Shown here in pieces: positions 24,963 through 33,000 of a DNA stretch of 64,000 bases. Under the pieces are notes generated by a model. The model worked only from the letters and a program-made list of their open reading frames with translations. It had not been told where the DNA came from and did no database searches. Each line of letters opens with the position of its first letter. Position 1 is the stretch's first letter. The stretch is from Natrarchaeobaculum aegyptiacum (lineage in GTDB: Archaea > Halobacteriota > Halobacteria > Halobacteriales > Natrialbaceae), in assembly GCF_002156705.1 (NCBI RefSeq), contig NZ_CP019893.1:806001-870000 (forward strand), in the 5' to 3' direction. The translations under genes were made by a program, and so were the position numbers.

Positions 24963-25532
24963 ATGTACAAACGGGTCAGATTGAAGGATACGGTGGAAGT
25001 ACCGCCGGAGGAGCTGGGCGACGTCTCGCCGGACCTCGTCAAGAAGCTCCTCCAGGACAAACTCGAGGGTCGGATGGACGAGGAGGTCGGCAGCGTCGTC
25101 TCCGTCACCGAAGTCCACGACATCGGTGAGGGGACGGTCCTGCCGAACCGACCGGGTGTCTACTACGAGGCCGACTTCGACGCGGTCACGTTCGACCCCC
25201 ATATGCAGGAGGTCGTCGACGGAACGGTCGTCGAGGTCGTCGAGTTCGGTGCGTTCGTCGGGATCGGTCCCGTCGACGGACTGCTCCACGTCTCCCAGAT
25301 CAGCGACGAATACCTCGCGTTCGACGGCGAGAATCAACAGCTGTCCTCGAACGAGTCCGACCGCGCACTCGGCGTCGAAGACGCCGTCCGCGCGCGGATC
25401 GTCACCAAGAGCATCGACGAACGAAACCCCCGTGACTCCAAGATCGGACTCACGGCCAAACAGCCGGGCCTCGGCAAGCACGGCTGGCTCAAAGAAGACC
25501 ACGAGAAACAAGAAGCAACCCCGGGTGAATAA
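24963..25532 (+). CDS. rpo7: DNA-directed RNA polymerase subunit Rpo7 (E')
   Basis: The 189-residue protein starts MYKRVRLKDTVEVPPEELGD. It has the N-terminal RNP-like tip domain (about 1-80) and a C-terminal S1/OB domain (about 82-180, DGTVVEVVEFGAFVGIGPVD, LLHVSQISDEY). Rpo7 forms the polymerase stalk with Rpo4 and binds emerging RNA. The ATG follows the previous stop immediately, so the genes are co-transcribed. Confidence 0.96.
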   Translation: MYKRVRLKDTVEVPPEELGDVSPDLVKKLLQDKLEGRMDEEVGSVVSVTEVHDIGEGTVLPNRPGVYYEADFDAVTFDPHMQEVVDGTVVEVVEFGAFVGIGPVDGLLHVSQISDEYLAFDGENQQLSSNESDRALGVEDAVRARIVTKSIDERNPRDSKIGLTAKQPGLGKHGWLKEDHEKQEATPGE

Positions 25533-25534
25533 CC

Positions 25535-25732
25535 ATGGCATCCAATCGGCTCGTCTGTCGGGAGTGTCACCGCGTCAACGATCCCGACAACGAAACCTGC
25601 GACGCCTGTAACTCCTCGTCGCTCACCGAAGACTGGGCGGGATACGTCGTCATCGCCCACCCCGAAGACAGCGCAATCGCAACCGAAATGCAGGTCACCG
25701 AACCCGGCGCGTACGCGCTGAAAGTCCGGTAA
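25535..25732 (+). CDS. spt4: Transcription elongation factor Spt4 (RpoE'')
   Basis: The 65-residue zinc protein starts MASNRLVCRECHRVNDPDNE. It carries the two knuckles CRECH and CDAC, then WAGYVVIAHPEDSAIATEM. Spt4 pairs with Spt5 on the RNA polymerase clamp to raise processivity. It starts 2 bases after rpo7 ends. The length is normal for archaeal Spt4. Confidence 0.96.
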   Translation: MASNRLVCRECHRVNDPDNETCDACNSSSLTEDWAGYVVIAHPEDSAIATEMQVTEPGAYALKVR

Positions 25733-25734
25733 CC

Positions 25735-26340
25735 GTGACGCGCAATAGCAACGATACGGGCGGCGAGAGTGACGAAGGCGACGAACCGCGGGAGTATCAG
25801 CCGCTGCTCACCCTCCCGAAAGACCTCCGCGGCGACCTCAAAGACCCCATGGGGCCGATCGAGACCGAAGCCGACGCCTTGCTCGCCGAACTCGAGGGGC
25901 CACTCATCGCGGTCGGAGACGTCGTCACCTACCACTTCCTTCGGGCCGGCCACACGCCGGACGTCGCCGTCGTCGACGAACAGACGAAGCGCTCGGCAGT
26001 CGACGACGAGATCCGCGAGACCGTCGCAGACGACGTCCAGCTCGAGGCCGTCAACCCGGCCGCCGAGATTTCGGTCGACGTCCTCGAGGCCCTTCGAGAA
26101 GGACTCGAGACCGACGAGCCGACGACGATTCTGGTCGACGGCGAAGAGGACCTCGTCGCGCTTCCGGCAATCGTCGCCGCGCCAGCTGGTGCGAGCGTAG
26201 TCTACGGCCAGCCCGACGAGGGGATGGTCCACGTCGTCGTCACCGAGGACGTTCGGGGACGGGTTCGAGACCTCCTCGAGCGCTTCGACGGCGACACCGA
26301 ACGGCTGTGGGACCTGCTCGAGGGTGCAGGAAACGGCTAG
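25735..26340 (+). CDS. GTP-dependent dephospho-CoA kinase (DUF359)
   Basis: The 201-residue protein starts from GTG 25735, two bases after spt4. After a polar start it has LTLPKDLRGDLKDPMGPIET, IAVGDVVTYHFLRAGHTPDV and VVDEQTKRS, then LVDGEEDLVALPAIVAAP and VYGQPDEGMVHV. These blocks define the archaeal DUF359 family, shown to be GTP-dependent dephospho-CoA kinase, the last step of CoA synthesis. Placement after rpo7-spt4 is common in archaea. Confidence 0.93.
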   Translation: MTRNSNDTGGESDEGDEPREYQPLLTLPKDLRGDLKDPMGPIETEADALLAELEGPLIAVGDVVTYHFLRAGHTPDVAVVDEQTKRSAVDDEIRETVADDVQLEAVNPAAEISVDVLEALREGLETDEPTTILVDGEEDLVALPAIVAAPAGASVVYGQPDEGMVHVVVTEDVRGRVRDLLERFDGDTERLWDLLEGAGNG

Positions 26341-26439
26341 CGATCTCGATTTTCGTCCGTATCACTCGGCGCGAGCGCCAGTGGCGTAACATGCGTTCGG
26401 GTGAAAGAACCTATGCTCCTTCACGTCGTACGACGAGGT

Positions 26440-27024
26440 ATGGGAGATTCAGAGTCCTCGGGCCGCACCGACGCACACCCCGGAGACGGAATCGAGGCGT
26501 GGGTGGCAGAGACCACCCCTGCAGAACGGGTCAAGGAGGTGATCCGGCACGCGTACACACCGGTGTCGGCGAGCGAGGTTGCAGACGAGGCCCAGACGAC
26601 GCCGAAGACTGCACGGAAACACCTCGAGTCGCTTTCGACCGACGGGTTCGTCGCCGTCGACGGTGACGACCAGGGTGGAAAACGGTATCGCCGCTCACCC
26701 GAGTCACTGGTCGTCGCTCGCGCGAATCGATTGCTGTCGGACCTGTCGACGACGGACCTCACGGAGCGTGTGACGGAGATGCAAGCGACGATTCGTGAGT
26801 ACCGATCCACGTACGGCGTCGACTCTCCGGAAGAACTCGCAGTCGCGCTCGGTGCCGAGGCGCTCGAGGGTGAAGAGGCCGCGGACGACGCCGTCGACGT
26901 GAGCGTAGTCACTGAGTGGCAAACGACGCAGCGAAACCTGGCGTTCGCTCAGGCAGCGCTCTCGATCGATCAGGCGACCGAGCACGTCGAAGAGGGGCGG
27001 TCGGGGTCGGTCGCGAACTCGTGA
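26440..27024 (+). CDS. HTH regulator (DUF7342-like), likely antitoxin partner of the next gene
   Basis: The 194-residue protein from ATG 26440 has an N-terminal winged helix-turn-helix at about residues 15-75 (VKEVIRHAYTPVSASEVADE, TPKTARKHLESLSTDGFVAV, wing KRYRRSPESL). A helical C-terminal region follows (LTERVTEMQATIREYRSTYG). A longer start at 26401 lacks conserved sequence. Its last codons overlap a GTG start of the next gene, so the pair is translationally coupled. In haloarchaea this HTH family often precedes DUF6516/TumE-like genes and is predicted to be the DNA-binding antitoxin. That role is inferred. Confidence 0.78.
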   Translation: MGDSESSGRTDAHPGDGIEAWVAETTPAERVKEVIRHAYTPVSASEVADEAQTTPKTARKHLESLSTDGFVAVDGDDQGGKRYRRSPESLVVARANRLLSDLSTTDLTERVTEMQATIREYRSTYGVDSPEELAVALGAEALEGEEAADDAVDVSVVTEWQTTQRNLAFAQAALSIDQATEHVEEGRSGSVANS

Positions 27025-27515
27025 CGGTGATGGGAGCCGACGACGGCGGCGACGACAGCGAGGACCACGATCCGTCGTCACACAGACTCCGGGGCCCGAT
27101 CGACGCCGACGCGCTCGTCACGACTCGCGGTGTCTTCGATCGAATGCTACCGCTTTCGGAGACGAATCTCGACGATCCGGTCGATCCGACGGTACTCACC
27201 GTCGAACTGACCCCGGGAGTGGCCGAAGACGTGACCGGCCGGTTCGACGTCCAGTGGACGACTGCAGACGACTACAAGTACCACTACACGGAGCCCGACC
27301 TCGACTTCCGCTGGGGCCGCCACCCTCACGGTAGAACGTACGACGTCCCCGGAGACGCACACTCCCACCCGCCGCCGGCGGCCTCGAGTGACCCCTCCGT
27401 GGTCGAACCGTCCCAGTTTCGCGTCCACCGGCCAGCGATCGTGACCAGAGGTGTGATCACGAACTGGGAAGCGGCCGTCGAAAACGGACTCGAGGTGCTG
27501 AACGAGCCGGAGTAA
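27021..27515 (+). CDS. DUF6516/TumE-like protein, possible toxin of a TA pair
   Basis: The 164-residue protein starts at GTG 27021 (4-bp overlap with the HTH gene; ATG 27030 is the alternative). After an acidic start the core reads DVQWTTADDYKYHYTEPDLD, FRWGRHPHGRTYDV, GDAHSHPPP. This resembles the R/W-D-x-x-PHH plus HxHxPP histidine signature of DUF6516 (TumE). TumE-TumA is a described bacterial toxin-antitoxin pair of a DUF6516 toxin with an HTH antitoxin, which is the arrangement seen here. The family is assigned from motif memory; whether it is toxic is untested. Confidence 0.6.
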   Translation: MTVMGADDGGDDSEDHDPSSHRLRGPIDADALVTTRGVFDRMLPLSETNLDDPVDPTVLTVELTPGVAEDVTGRFDVQWTTADDYKYHYTEPDLDFRWGRHPHGRTYDVPGDAHSHPPPAASSDPSVVEPSQFRVHRPAIVTRGVITNWEAAVENGLEVLNEPE

Positions 27516-27604
27516 CTGGAAAAGTATCCGACGCTGCTGAGGTCGATTTGGACGTACCGACGACGACACTACATGTATCGGCCGTCACCACGTACCTGAA
27601 CACC

Positions 27605-28372
27605 ATGAGCGACGGCACCGATTCGAAACGGGAGACCGTTACGTCGTTCGGTGCCGCCGCCGACGACTACCTCGAGAGCGCAGTTCACAGACAGGGTGCG
27701 GATCTCGAGCGGGTCGCGGACTGGTGTTCGGACGCGACGCAGGTCCTCGACATCGCCACGGGCGCTGGACACGTCGCCGGTGCGGTCGCCGCCCGCGGTG
27801 TTTCACGCGTCGTCGCAGCCGACGCTGCACCGGAGATGGCCGCAACCGCCGAAAGCGAGTTCGACGGTGTCGAGGGAGTGATCGCAGACGCCGAGGCACT
27901 CCCGTTCGCCACCGGGGCGTTCGACGCTGCGACCTGCCGGATCGCGGCCCATCATTTCCCCGATCCGGAGGCATTCGTCTCCGAAGTCTCGCGGGTGCTC
28001 GAGCCGAACGGCACGTTCGCCTTCGAGGACAACGTCGCGCCGGCCGACGACGACCTCGACGCGTTCATCAATCGCGTGGAGCGACTGCGCGATCCGACGC
28101 ACGTGCGCTCGTACCGGACGAATCGCTGGATCGAGTTGCTCGAGGCGAACGAATTCGTCGTCGAGGACGTCCACCACGTCCGGAAGACCCTCGAGTTCGA
28201 CGGGTGGATCGACGCCCAGTCCGTGGGCGACGACCGCCGTGGAGAACTCGAGTCGATCCTCCTCGCGGCACCCCCCGAAGCGACGACGGCGTTCGAGATC
28301 GACGTCGAAGACGGGCAGGTTCGATCGTTCGCGAATCACAAGGCCCTGATCCGGGCCAGACGGCTCGAGTAG
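27605..28372 (+). CDS. SAM-dependent methyltransferase (class I)
   Basis: The 255-residue protein from ATG 27605 starts MSDGTDSKRETVTSFGAAAD. The SAM motif I is VLDIATGAGHVAGAVAARG; motif II VVAADAAPEMAATAE and motif IV FDAATCRIAAHHFPDP follow. The C-terminal region resembles UbiE/COQ5-like and small-molecule methyltransferases. The substrate is unknown. It stands alone; an upstream in-frame start at 27548 lacks family sequence. Confidence 0.88.
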   Translation: MSDGTDSKRETVTSFGAAADDYLESAVHRQGADLERVADWCSDATQVLDIATGAGHVAGAVAARGVSRVVAADAAPEMAATAESEFDGVEGVIADAEALPFATGAFDAATCRIAAHHFPDPEAFVSEVSRVLEPNGTFAFEDNVAPADDDLDAFINRVERLRDPTHVRSYRTNRWIELLEANEFVVEDVHHVRKTLEFDGWIDAQSVGDDRRGELESILLAAPPEATTAFEIDVEDGQVRSFANHKALIRARRLE

Positions 28373-28402
28373 GCTACCCGAGACGGGAGTACCCGGAACG
28401 AG

Positions 28403-29392
28403 TTACTCGAGGACGGTGTGCTCGAGCGTCCCGATCCCCTCGATTGCGAGTTCGACGCGGTCGCCGTCCTCGAGGAACTGCCGGAGCTCGAGTCCACAGC
28501 CCTCGCCGACGGTGCCGCTGCCGATGACGTCGCCGGGGTACAGGGTTTCGGACTGTGAGAGGTGTTCGACGATGTCGCCGAAGGAGTGGTACATCTCGTC
28601 GACAGTGCCCTCGGACCAGACGTCGCCGTTGACGCGGGCGGTCATCGGCGCGGCGAGCACGTCGACGTCCTCGCGCGGGACGAGGTAGGGACCCAGACCG
28701 TTCGCGAAGTCCTTGCCCTTCGCCGGCCCGAGTCGGCCACCCATCTCCTCGCCCTGAATGTCGCGAGCGCTGAAGTCGTTGAACACCGTGTAGCCCGCGA
28801 TGTGCTCGTCGGCTTCGTCAGCAGGAATGTCCCGGCCTCGCTTACCGATTACGGCCGCAATCTCGAGTTCGTAGTCCATCAGGTCGGAGTAGGCGGGCCA
28901 CTGGACGGTCTCGCCGGGATCGACGACGCTGTCGGGGTTGCCCTTGTAGTAGACCGGCAGGTCGTACCAGACGTCGGGGACGTCGCCGTCCATGCTGTTC
29001 TGGACGTGCTCTTCGATGGCCATGAAATCGCGCAGCGAGTTGGGTCGTGGAAGGGGCGCACGAAGCTCGTACTCGCCGGGTTCGTAGCGCAGTGTCGCGC
29101 CACCGGGACCTCGCTCGGCGTCAGTTTCGGCCGCGTAGGCGAGCGCCTCGCGCGCGTCGTCGATGGCCCGGTCGCCGCGTGCCAAGAACGCGACCATCTC
29201 CGGGGGGACGTGGGCCTCGGCGAGTCTGCGAGGAGCGGGTTCGCCCTCGGCCGCGAGGGCGGCCGCGTAGGCGGCGGTGAGATCCACGAGGGTGGCCTCG
29301 CCTGCGGCGTGGCTGTCGCTCGACTCGTCGACGGCACCGATGCGCTGGACGGGTCCGGTCTGGGCCTCGATTTCGAAGGTCGCAAGTTTCAT
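28403..29392 (-). CDS. Fumarylacetoacetate hydrolase family protein
   Basis: The 329-residue enzyme has the FAH catalytic core in its C-terminal two thirds. Landmarks are FMAIEEHVQN, DYELEIAAVIGKRGRDIPAD, HIAGYTVFNDFSARD, AKGKDFANGLGPYLV, and near the end LYPGDVIGSGTVGEGCG. The metal ligands in YELE and FNDFSARD are present. Family members cleave C-C bonds in acyl pyruvates and acetoacetates. The ATG overlaps the stop of the cyclase-family gene by 4 bases, so the two probably act in one degradative pathway, for example an aromatic or tryptophan-derived intermediate. Confidence 0.92.
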   Translation of the reverse strand: MKLATFEIEAQTGPVQRIGAVDESSDSHAAGEATLVDLTAAYAAALAAEGEPAPRRLAEAHVPPEMVAFLARGDRAIDDAREALAYAAETDAERGPGGATLRYEPGEYELRAPLPRPNSLRDFMAIEEHVQNSMDGDVPDVWYDLPVYYKGNPDSVVDPGETVQWPAYSDLMDYELEIAAVIGKRGRDIPADEADEHIAGYTVFNDFSARDIQGEEMGGRLGPAKGKDFANGLGPYLVPREDVDVLAAPMTARVNGDVWSEGTVDEMYHSFGDIVEHLSQSETLYPGDVIGSGTVGEGCGLELRQFLEDGDRVELAIEGIGTLEHTVLE

Positions 29393-30219
29393 GTCTCACC
29401 CTCCGATTCGCGCTCTTCGACAAAAGCAACCGGGCGAACCCAGCCGCCGCTTGCATCCTCGATTGAGATGGGGAAGGCGACGATCGGTACGTCGGTCTTC
29501 CGGGGCAGCGCGTCGAGGTTCGCCATCTTCTCGATCTGGCAGTACTCGACCTCCCGACCCGCGAAGTGCGCGGGCCACAGTTCCGACTCGTCGCCGGTCT
29601 CGGCGTAGCGCTCGCCCATCGCAGTGAAGGGCTTGTCGAAGCCGTAGGCATCCGTCCCGATCACCCGGACACCCTGCTCGACGAGGAATTTCGTCCCCGC
29701 AGCGCTCATCCCCGGGAACTGCGTGAGGTACTCGGGCGTCCCCCACAGCTCGTCCGCGCCGGTCTGGATCAGGACGATCTCGCCCGGCGAGAGGTCGTGC
29801 TCGAGCTCTGCGAGTGCCTTCTCGAGGTCCGGGACCGAGATCTCCTCGCCGGGGTCCATCCAGCGAAAGTCGAGGACGACCGCCGAGCCGCGACACCACT
29901 CGAGGGGGACCTCGTCGATCGTCTTTGCCGGTTCGCCGTCGACCTCGGGGCCGTAGTGCCACGGGGCGTCCATGTGGGTACCCGCGTGGGGGATCACCTC
30001 GAGGTCCTCCCAGGCCAGCCCCATGCCCCCGGGGAAGTCCTCGCCGTCGACGTCGTGGCCCATCGCCTGCAGGTTCTCCGCGAGGCGATCGGCACCGGCC
30101 TCGTGGCCGAAGTGATCGATCGTCGGCGGCTCGGGTTCGCTCGCGACGCCGTCCTCGAGGCCGATGCTGAGGTCGATCAGGTCGACCCCCTCGGCCGTGA
30201 GCAGGTTCGGGTCGTGCAT
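29389..30219 (-). CDS. Cyclase-family (KynB-like) metal-dependent hydrolase
   Basis: The 276-residue protein from ATG 30219 (a GGAG site sits 8 bases upstream) has the diagnostic metal motif HAGTHMDAPWH near residue 78, plus LIDLSIGLEDG at the start and VIGTDAYGFDKP in the middle. The family includes arylformamidase and isatin hydrolase. It overlaps the fumarylacetoacetase-family gene. A GTG start 9 bases further up is possible. The substrate is not decided by sequence. Confidence 0.9.
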   Translation of the reverse strand: MHDPNLLTAEGVDLIDLSIGLEDGVASEPEPPTIDHFGHEAGADRLAENLQAMGHDVDGEDFPGGMGLAWEDLEVIPHAGTHMDAPWHYGPEVDGEPAKTIDEVPLEWCRGSAVVLDFRWMDPGEEISVPDLEKALAELEHDLSPGEIVLIQTGADELWGTPEYLTQFPGMSAAGTKFLVEQGVRVIGTDAYGFDKPFTAMGERYAETGDESELWPAHFAGREVEYCQIEKMANLDALPRKTDVPIVAFPISIEDASGGWVRPVAFVEERESEGET

Positions 30220-30303
30220 ACCTGACACTCCGCAGGCACGACCTTAGCTGTGGGTGACGTCCGCAAGGTGCGACCTGATCCACTGGCTGGTACGGGAGGG
30301 AGG

Positions 30304-30310
30304 ATATTTA
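30304..30310 (+). promoter_or_regulatory. TATA-like box of the geranylgeranyl-reductase-family gene
   Basis: ATATTTA is centred about 28 bases before ATG 30335, the spacing expected for a leaderless haloarchaeal transcript. It fixes the start at 30335 rather than the upstream in-frame 30254. Confidence 0.55.
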
Positions 30311-30334
30311 CCGACTGACGAGAACCTGCAGAAT

Positions 30335-31426
30335 ATGTACGACTTCGTCGTGGTCGGCGTCGGCCCCGCCGGGGCGCGCTTTTCGAGGCGCGCCGCCGAA
30401 CGCGGGTACGACGTCCTCGCCCTCGAGAAAGGCGAGATCGGCACGCCACTCGCGTGTTCGGGACACGTGAGTACGGATATCTGGTCGATCACGGGCCCGG
30501 GGGCGCGCGAGGAGCTGTTCCAGAACGAGATCTACGGCGCGCGCTTCCACGTCGGCGGGCCACAGAGCCGCGCCTATCCCTTCTACAAGCGCGAGGTGGC
30601 CTCGAACGTCATCGACCGCGTCGGCCTCGACAGGCACCTCGCGGATCTCGCACGCGAAGCGGGCGCCGACGTCCGCGATGGATACACCGTCACCGGCGTC
30701 ACCGAGCACCGCGACGGCGTCGAGGTCGTCGCGAACGGCCCCGACGGCACCGAGACCGTCGAGAGCAAACTGGTCGCCGGCTGTGACGGCCCGCGCTCGC
30801 GGGTCCGGGAGGAACTCGAGCTCCCCCAGCCCGACGAGTTGCTCCACGGCGTGCTCGCGTTCTCCGAGGAGGAAGACCACCAGGACTTCGTCGACGTCCA
30901 CCTCACCGCGCCGACCTTCTTCGCCTGGCGCATCCCCCGTGGCGACGCAGGCGTCGAGTACGGGCTGGCAGCCCCACCGGGCGTCCAGGTCACCAGACAC
31001 TTCGAGGAGTTGATCGACGGCTACGAAATCGACGTCTCCCACCGCTGTTCCGGCGCGATTCCGATCGGACCGCCCGAGCGCGTCACCTCGAGCCGGGGCT
31101 TTCTGATCGGCGACGCGGCGGGCCAGACCAAGCCGTTCACCGGCGGGGGGATTCTCTACGGGACGACGGCGGCCGACCACGCCGCCCGCGAGATCGACCC
31201 GGATCGGCCGGAGACCGTGGTCGACTACGAACGCGCCTGGCGGAACGACCTCTCGCGCGACCAGCGACTCGGGCACCTCCTGCGGCAGGCGTACTCCCTG
31301 CCGGAACCGGTCCAGCGGATCGGCCTGCGCGCGCTTTCGGGCGAGATCGGCGTCCACATGGACCGGCCGACGTCGCTCGTCTCGCCGGCACACCTCCGGG
31401 CGCTGGTCTCGAGGCTTCGGCCGTAG
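30335..31426 (+). CDS. Geranylgeranyl reductase family flavoprotein
   Basis: The 363-residue protein from ATG 30335 starts MYDFVVVGVGPAGARFSRRA, the FAD-binding GxGxxG fold. LALEKGEIGTPLACSG, a CDGPRSRVREEL block, and the second FAD motif FLIGDAAGQTKPFTGGGILY follow. The family reduces geranylgeranyl double bonds in lipids, chlorophyll side chains or quinones. Length fits the short archaeal subgroup. It is divergent from the cyclase/fumarylacetoacetase pair, with 115 bp between. Confidence 0.88.
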   Translation: MYDFVVVGVGPAGARFSRRAAERGYDVLALEKGEIGTPLACSGHVSTDIWSITGPGAREELFQNEIYGARFHVGGPQSRAYPFYKREVASNVIDRVGLDRHLADLAREAGADVRDGYTVTGVTEHRDGVEVVANGPDGTETVESKLVAGCDGPRSRVREELELPQPDELLHGVLAFSEEEDHQDFVDVHLTAPTFFAWRIPRGDAGVEYGLAAPPGVQVTRHFEELIDGYEIDVSHRCSGAIPIGPPERVTSSRGFLIGDAAGQTKPFTGGGILYGTTAADHAAREIDPDRPETVVDYERAWRNDLSRDQRLGHLLRQAYSLPEPVQRIGLRALSGEIGVHMDRPTSLVSPAHLRALVSRLRP

Positions 31427-31495
31427 GGACGGAGAACCGGTAACCCACGCCGACTGCCGACAGACCGAAGGTCGCGGTGACGAAAGCAGCAGCCG

Positions 31496-32959
31496 ATGAC
31501 TGGACGGCGACCGGCAGTAGTCGCGCGTGTCGGGCGCGCGTTAGAGCGGCTGGGGATCATCTCAGCCGACCGGTTCGGCCCGACGGCGGATCTGGCGGGG
31601 CCGCGCATCGTCACCGGCTTCGCGATCATGTCGAAGCAGACGGCCGACCTCGCGATGGTTGGGATGGCGGTCGGCACCGCCGGGACCGCCGGGCTGGCGT
31701 TCGCGCTGGCCTACTGGGAGATCGTCGTGATGATCGGGCTCGGACTGGCCGGCGGGACCGTCTCGCTCGTCTCGCAAAACTTCGGCGGCGAGGAAGACGA
31801 GCGCGCCTCGCTCGTCGTCACCCAGAGCGTCTTCCTCGCGGTGGCCGTCGCACTGCCCATCGCCGCGGCGTTTGCGCTCGCCGCCGAGTCGCTCGTGGGA
31901 CTGTTCGCGCTCGGCCCCGGCGCACTCGAGGGCGAGGGCGGTGCTGCGGCGATCGGTCACGGGGCGACGTACCTCGTGTTCGTCGCGCCGGCGGTCCTGT
32001 TCGAACTGTTGAACCTGATCGCGAGTCGGACCTACACGGGGGTCGGCGATACGTTCACCGAGATGGTGATCCGGGCTGGCGGGGCGGTGCTCAACGTGAT
32101 CATCAGTGCAGTACTCATCTTCGGCGTCGGCATGGGCGTCGCCGGCGCGGCGATCGGAACGACCGTCTCGACCGGCGTCGTCACTATCGTGCTGGCCTGG
32201 GGGATGGTCGGCCGGTCCTACGGCGTCCTCGGGATGGAGCCGAGCCCCGTTCCGATCACCCGGGCTGGCCTGCGGCTCGAGCCCGGCTTACTGCGTCAGA
32301 TCGCCGAAATCTCGACGCCGGAGATCGGCCGCCGACTGGCCCAGGGGATCGCCGTCTTCCCGCTGCTGTGGATCGCGGCGACGTTCGGTCCGGTGATCGT
32401 CACGGCGTTCGAGGTCGGCCGGCGGGTCCGGAGCCTGATCAACAGCGTCAACTGGGGGCTCTCGCTCGCGGCGAGTTCGCTCGTCGGCCAGCAACTGGGC
32501 GCGAACGACGAGGCCGAGGCGGGCGCCTACGGTGCGGCGATTATCCGGCTCTCGACGGTCGTCTACACCGGTCTCGCGGTCCTGGTGGTCGTCTTCGCCG
32601 AGCCGATCGCGAGCCTCTTCGTGGGCGACCCCGCCGAGGTCGCTCAGGCCGGCGCGTTCGTCGCCGTCGCCGCCGTCAGCTCGGTCGGGTTCGGGATCGA
32701 CGGCGCGGCAGCGGGCGCGCTCCTCGGGGCCGGCGACACCCGGCTACCGTTCGTCGCCTCGCTGGTCGGCCGCTACGTCTTCGCCATCCCGGTGGCCGCG
32801 CTCGGCCTCGTGACGCCACTCGGCGTCGCCGCGCTCTATCTGGCGTTCCTGCTCGAGGCGTACGTCCCGGGCGGGATCAACTACTGGCTGTTCAGGCGTG
32901 GACGCTGGAAAGCCGTCAGTCGACGGTACCGACCGTCGGCGGAGTCGGGGACCGACTGA
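31496..32959 (+). CDS. MATE family efflux transporter
   Basis: The 487-residue membrane protein has 12 predicted helices in two repeats. Landmarks include GPRIVTGFAIMSKQTADLAM, GTVSLVSQNFGGEEDERAS in the first half and SLAASSLVGQQLGANDEAEA in the second, the symmetric Q-N/Q-G segments of MATE proteins. These export organic cations or drugs with Na+ or H+. It follows the reductase gene in the same direction after 69 bp. Confidence 0.92.
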   Translation: MTGRRPAVVARVGRALERLGIISADRFGPTADLAGPRIVTGFAIMSKQTADLAMVGMAVGTAGTAGLAFALAYWEIVVMIGLGLAGGTVSLVSQNFGGEEDERASLVVTQSVFLAVAVALPIAAAFALAAESLVGLFALGPGALEGEGGAAAIGHGATYLVFVAPAVLFELLNLIASRTYTGVGDTFTEMVIRAGGAVLNVIISAVLIFGVGMGVAGAAIGTTVSTGVVTIVLAWGMVGRSYGVLGMEPSPVPITRAGLRLEPGLLRQIAEISTPEIGRRLAQGIAVFPLLWIAATFGPVIVTAFEVGRRVRSLINSVNWGLSLAASSLVGQQLGANDEAEAGAYGAAIIRLSTVVYTGLAVLVVVFAEPIASLFVGDPAEVAQAGAFVAVAAVSSVGFGIDGAAAGALLGAGDTRLPFVASLVGRYVFAIPVAALGLVTPLGVAALYLAFLLEAYVPGGINYWLFRRGRWKAVSRRYRPSAESGTD

Positions 32960-33000
32960 CTCCGTCTGGAGGTCCGGTAACGGGCAACCCGGCGATCGGG

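Noticed and set aside
30254-30334. Upstream in-frame extension of the geranylgeranyl-reductase-family gene
   Set aside because: It overlaps the TATA box at 30304-30310 and precedes the FAD-binding start MYDFVVVGVG.
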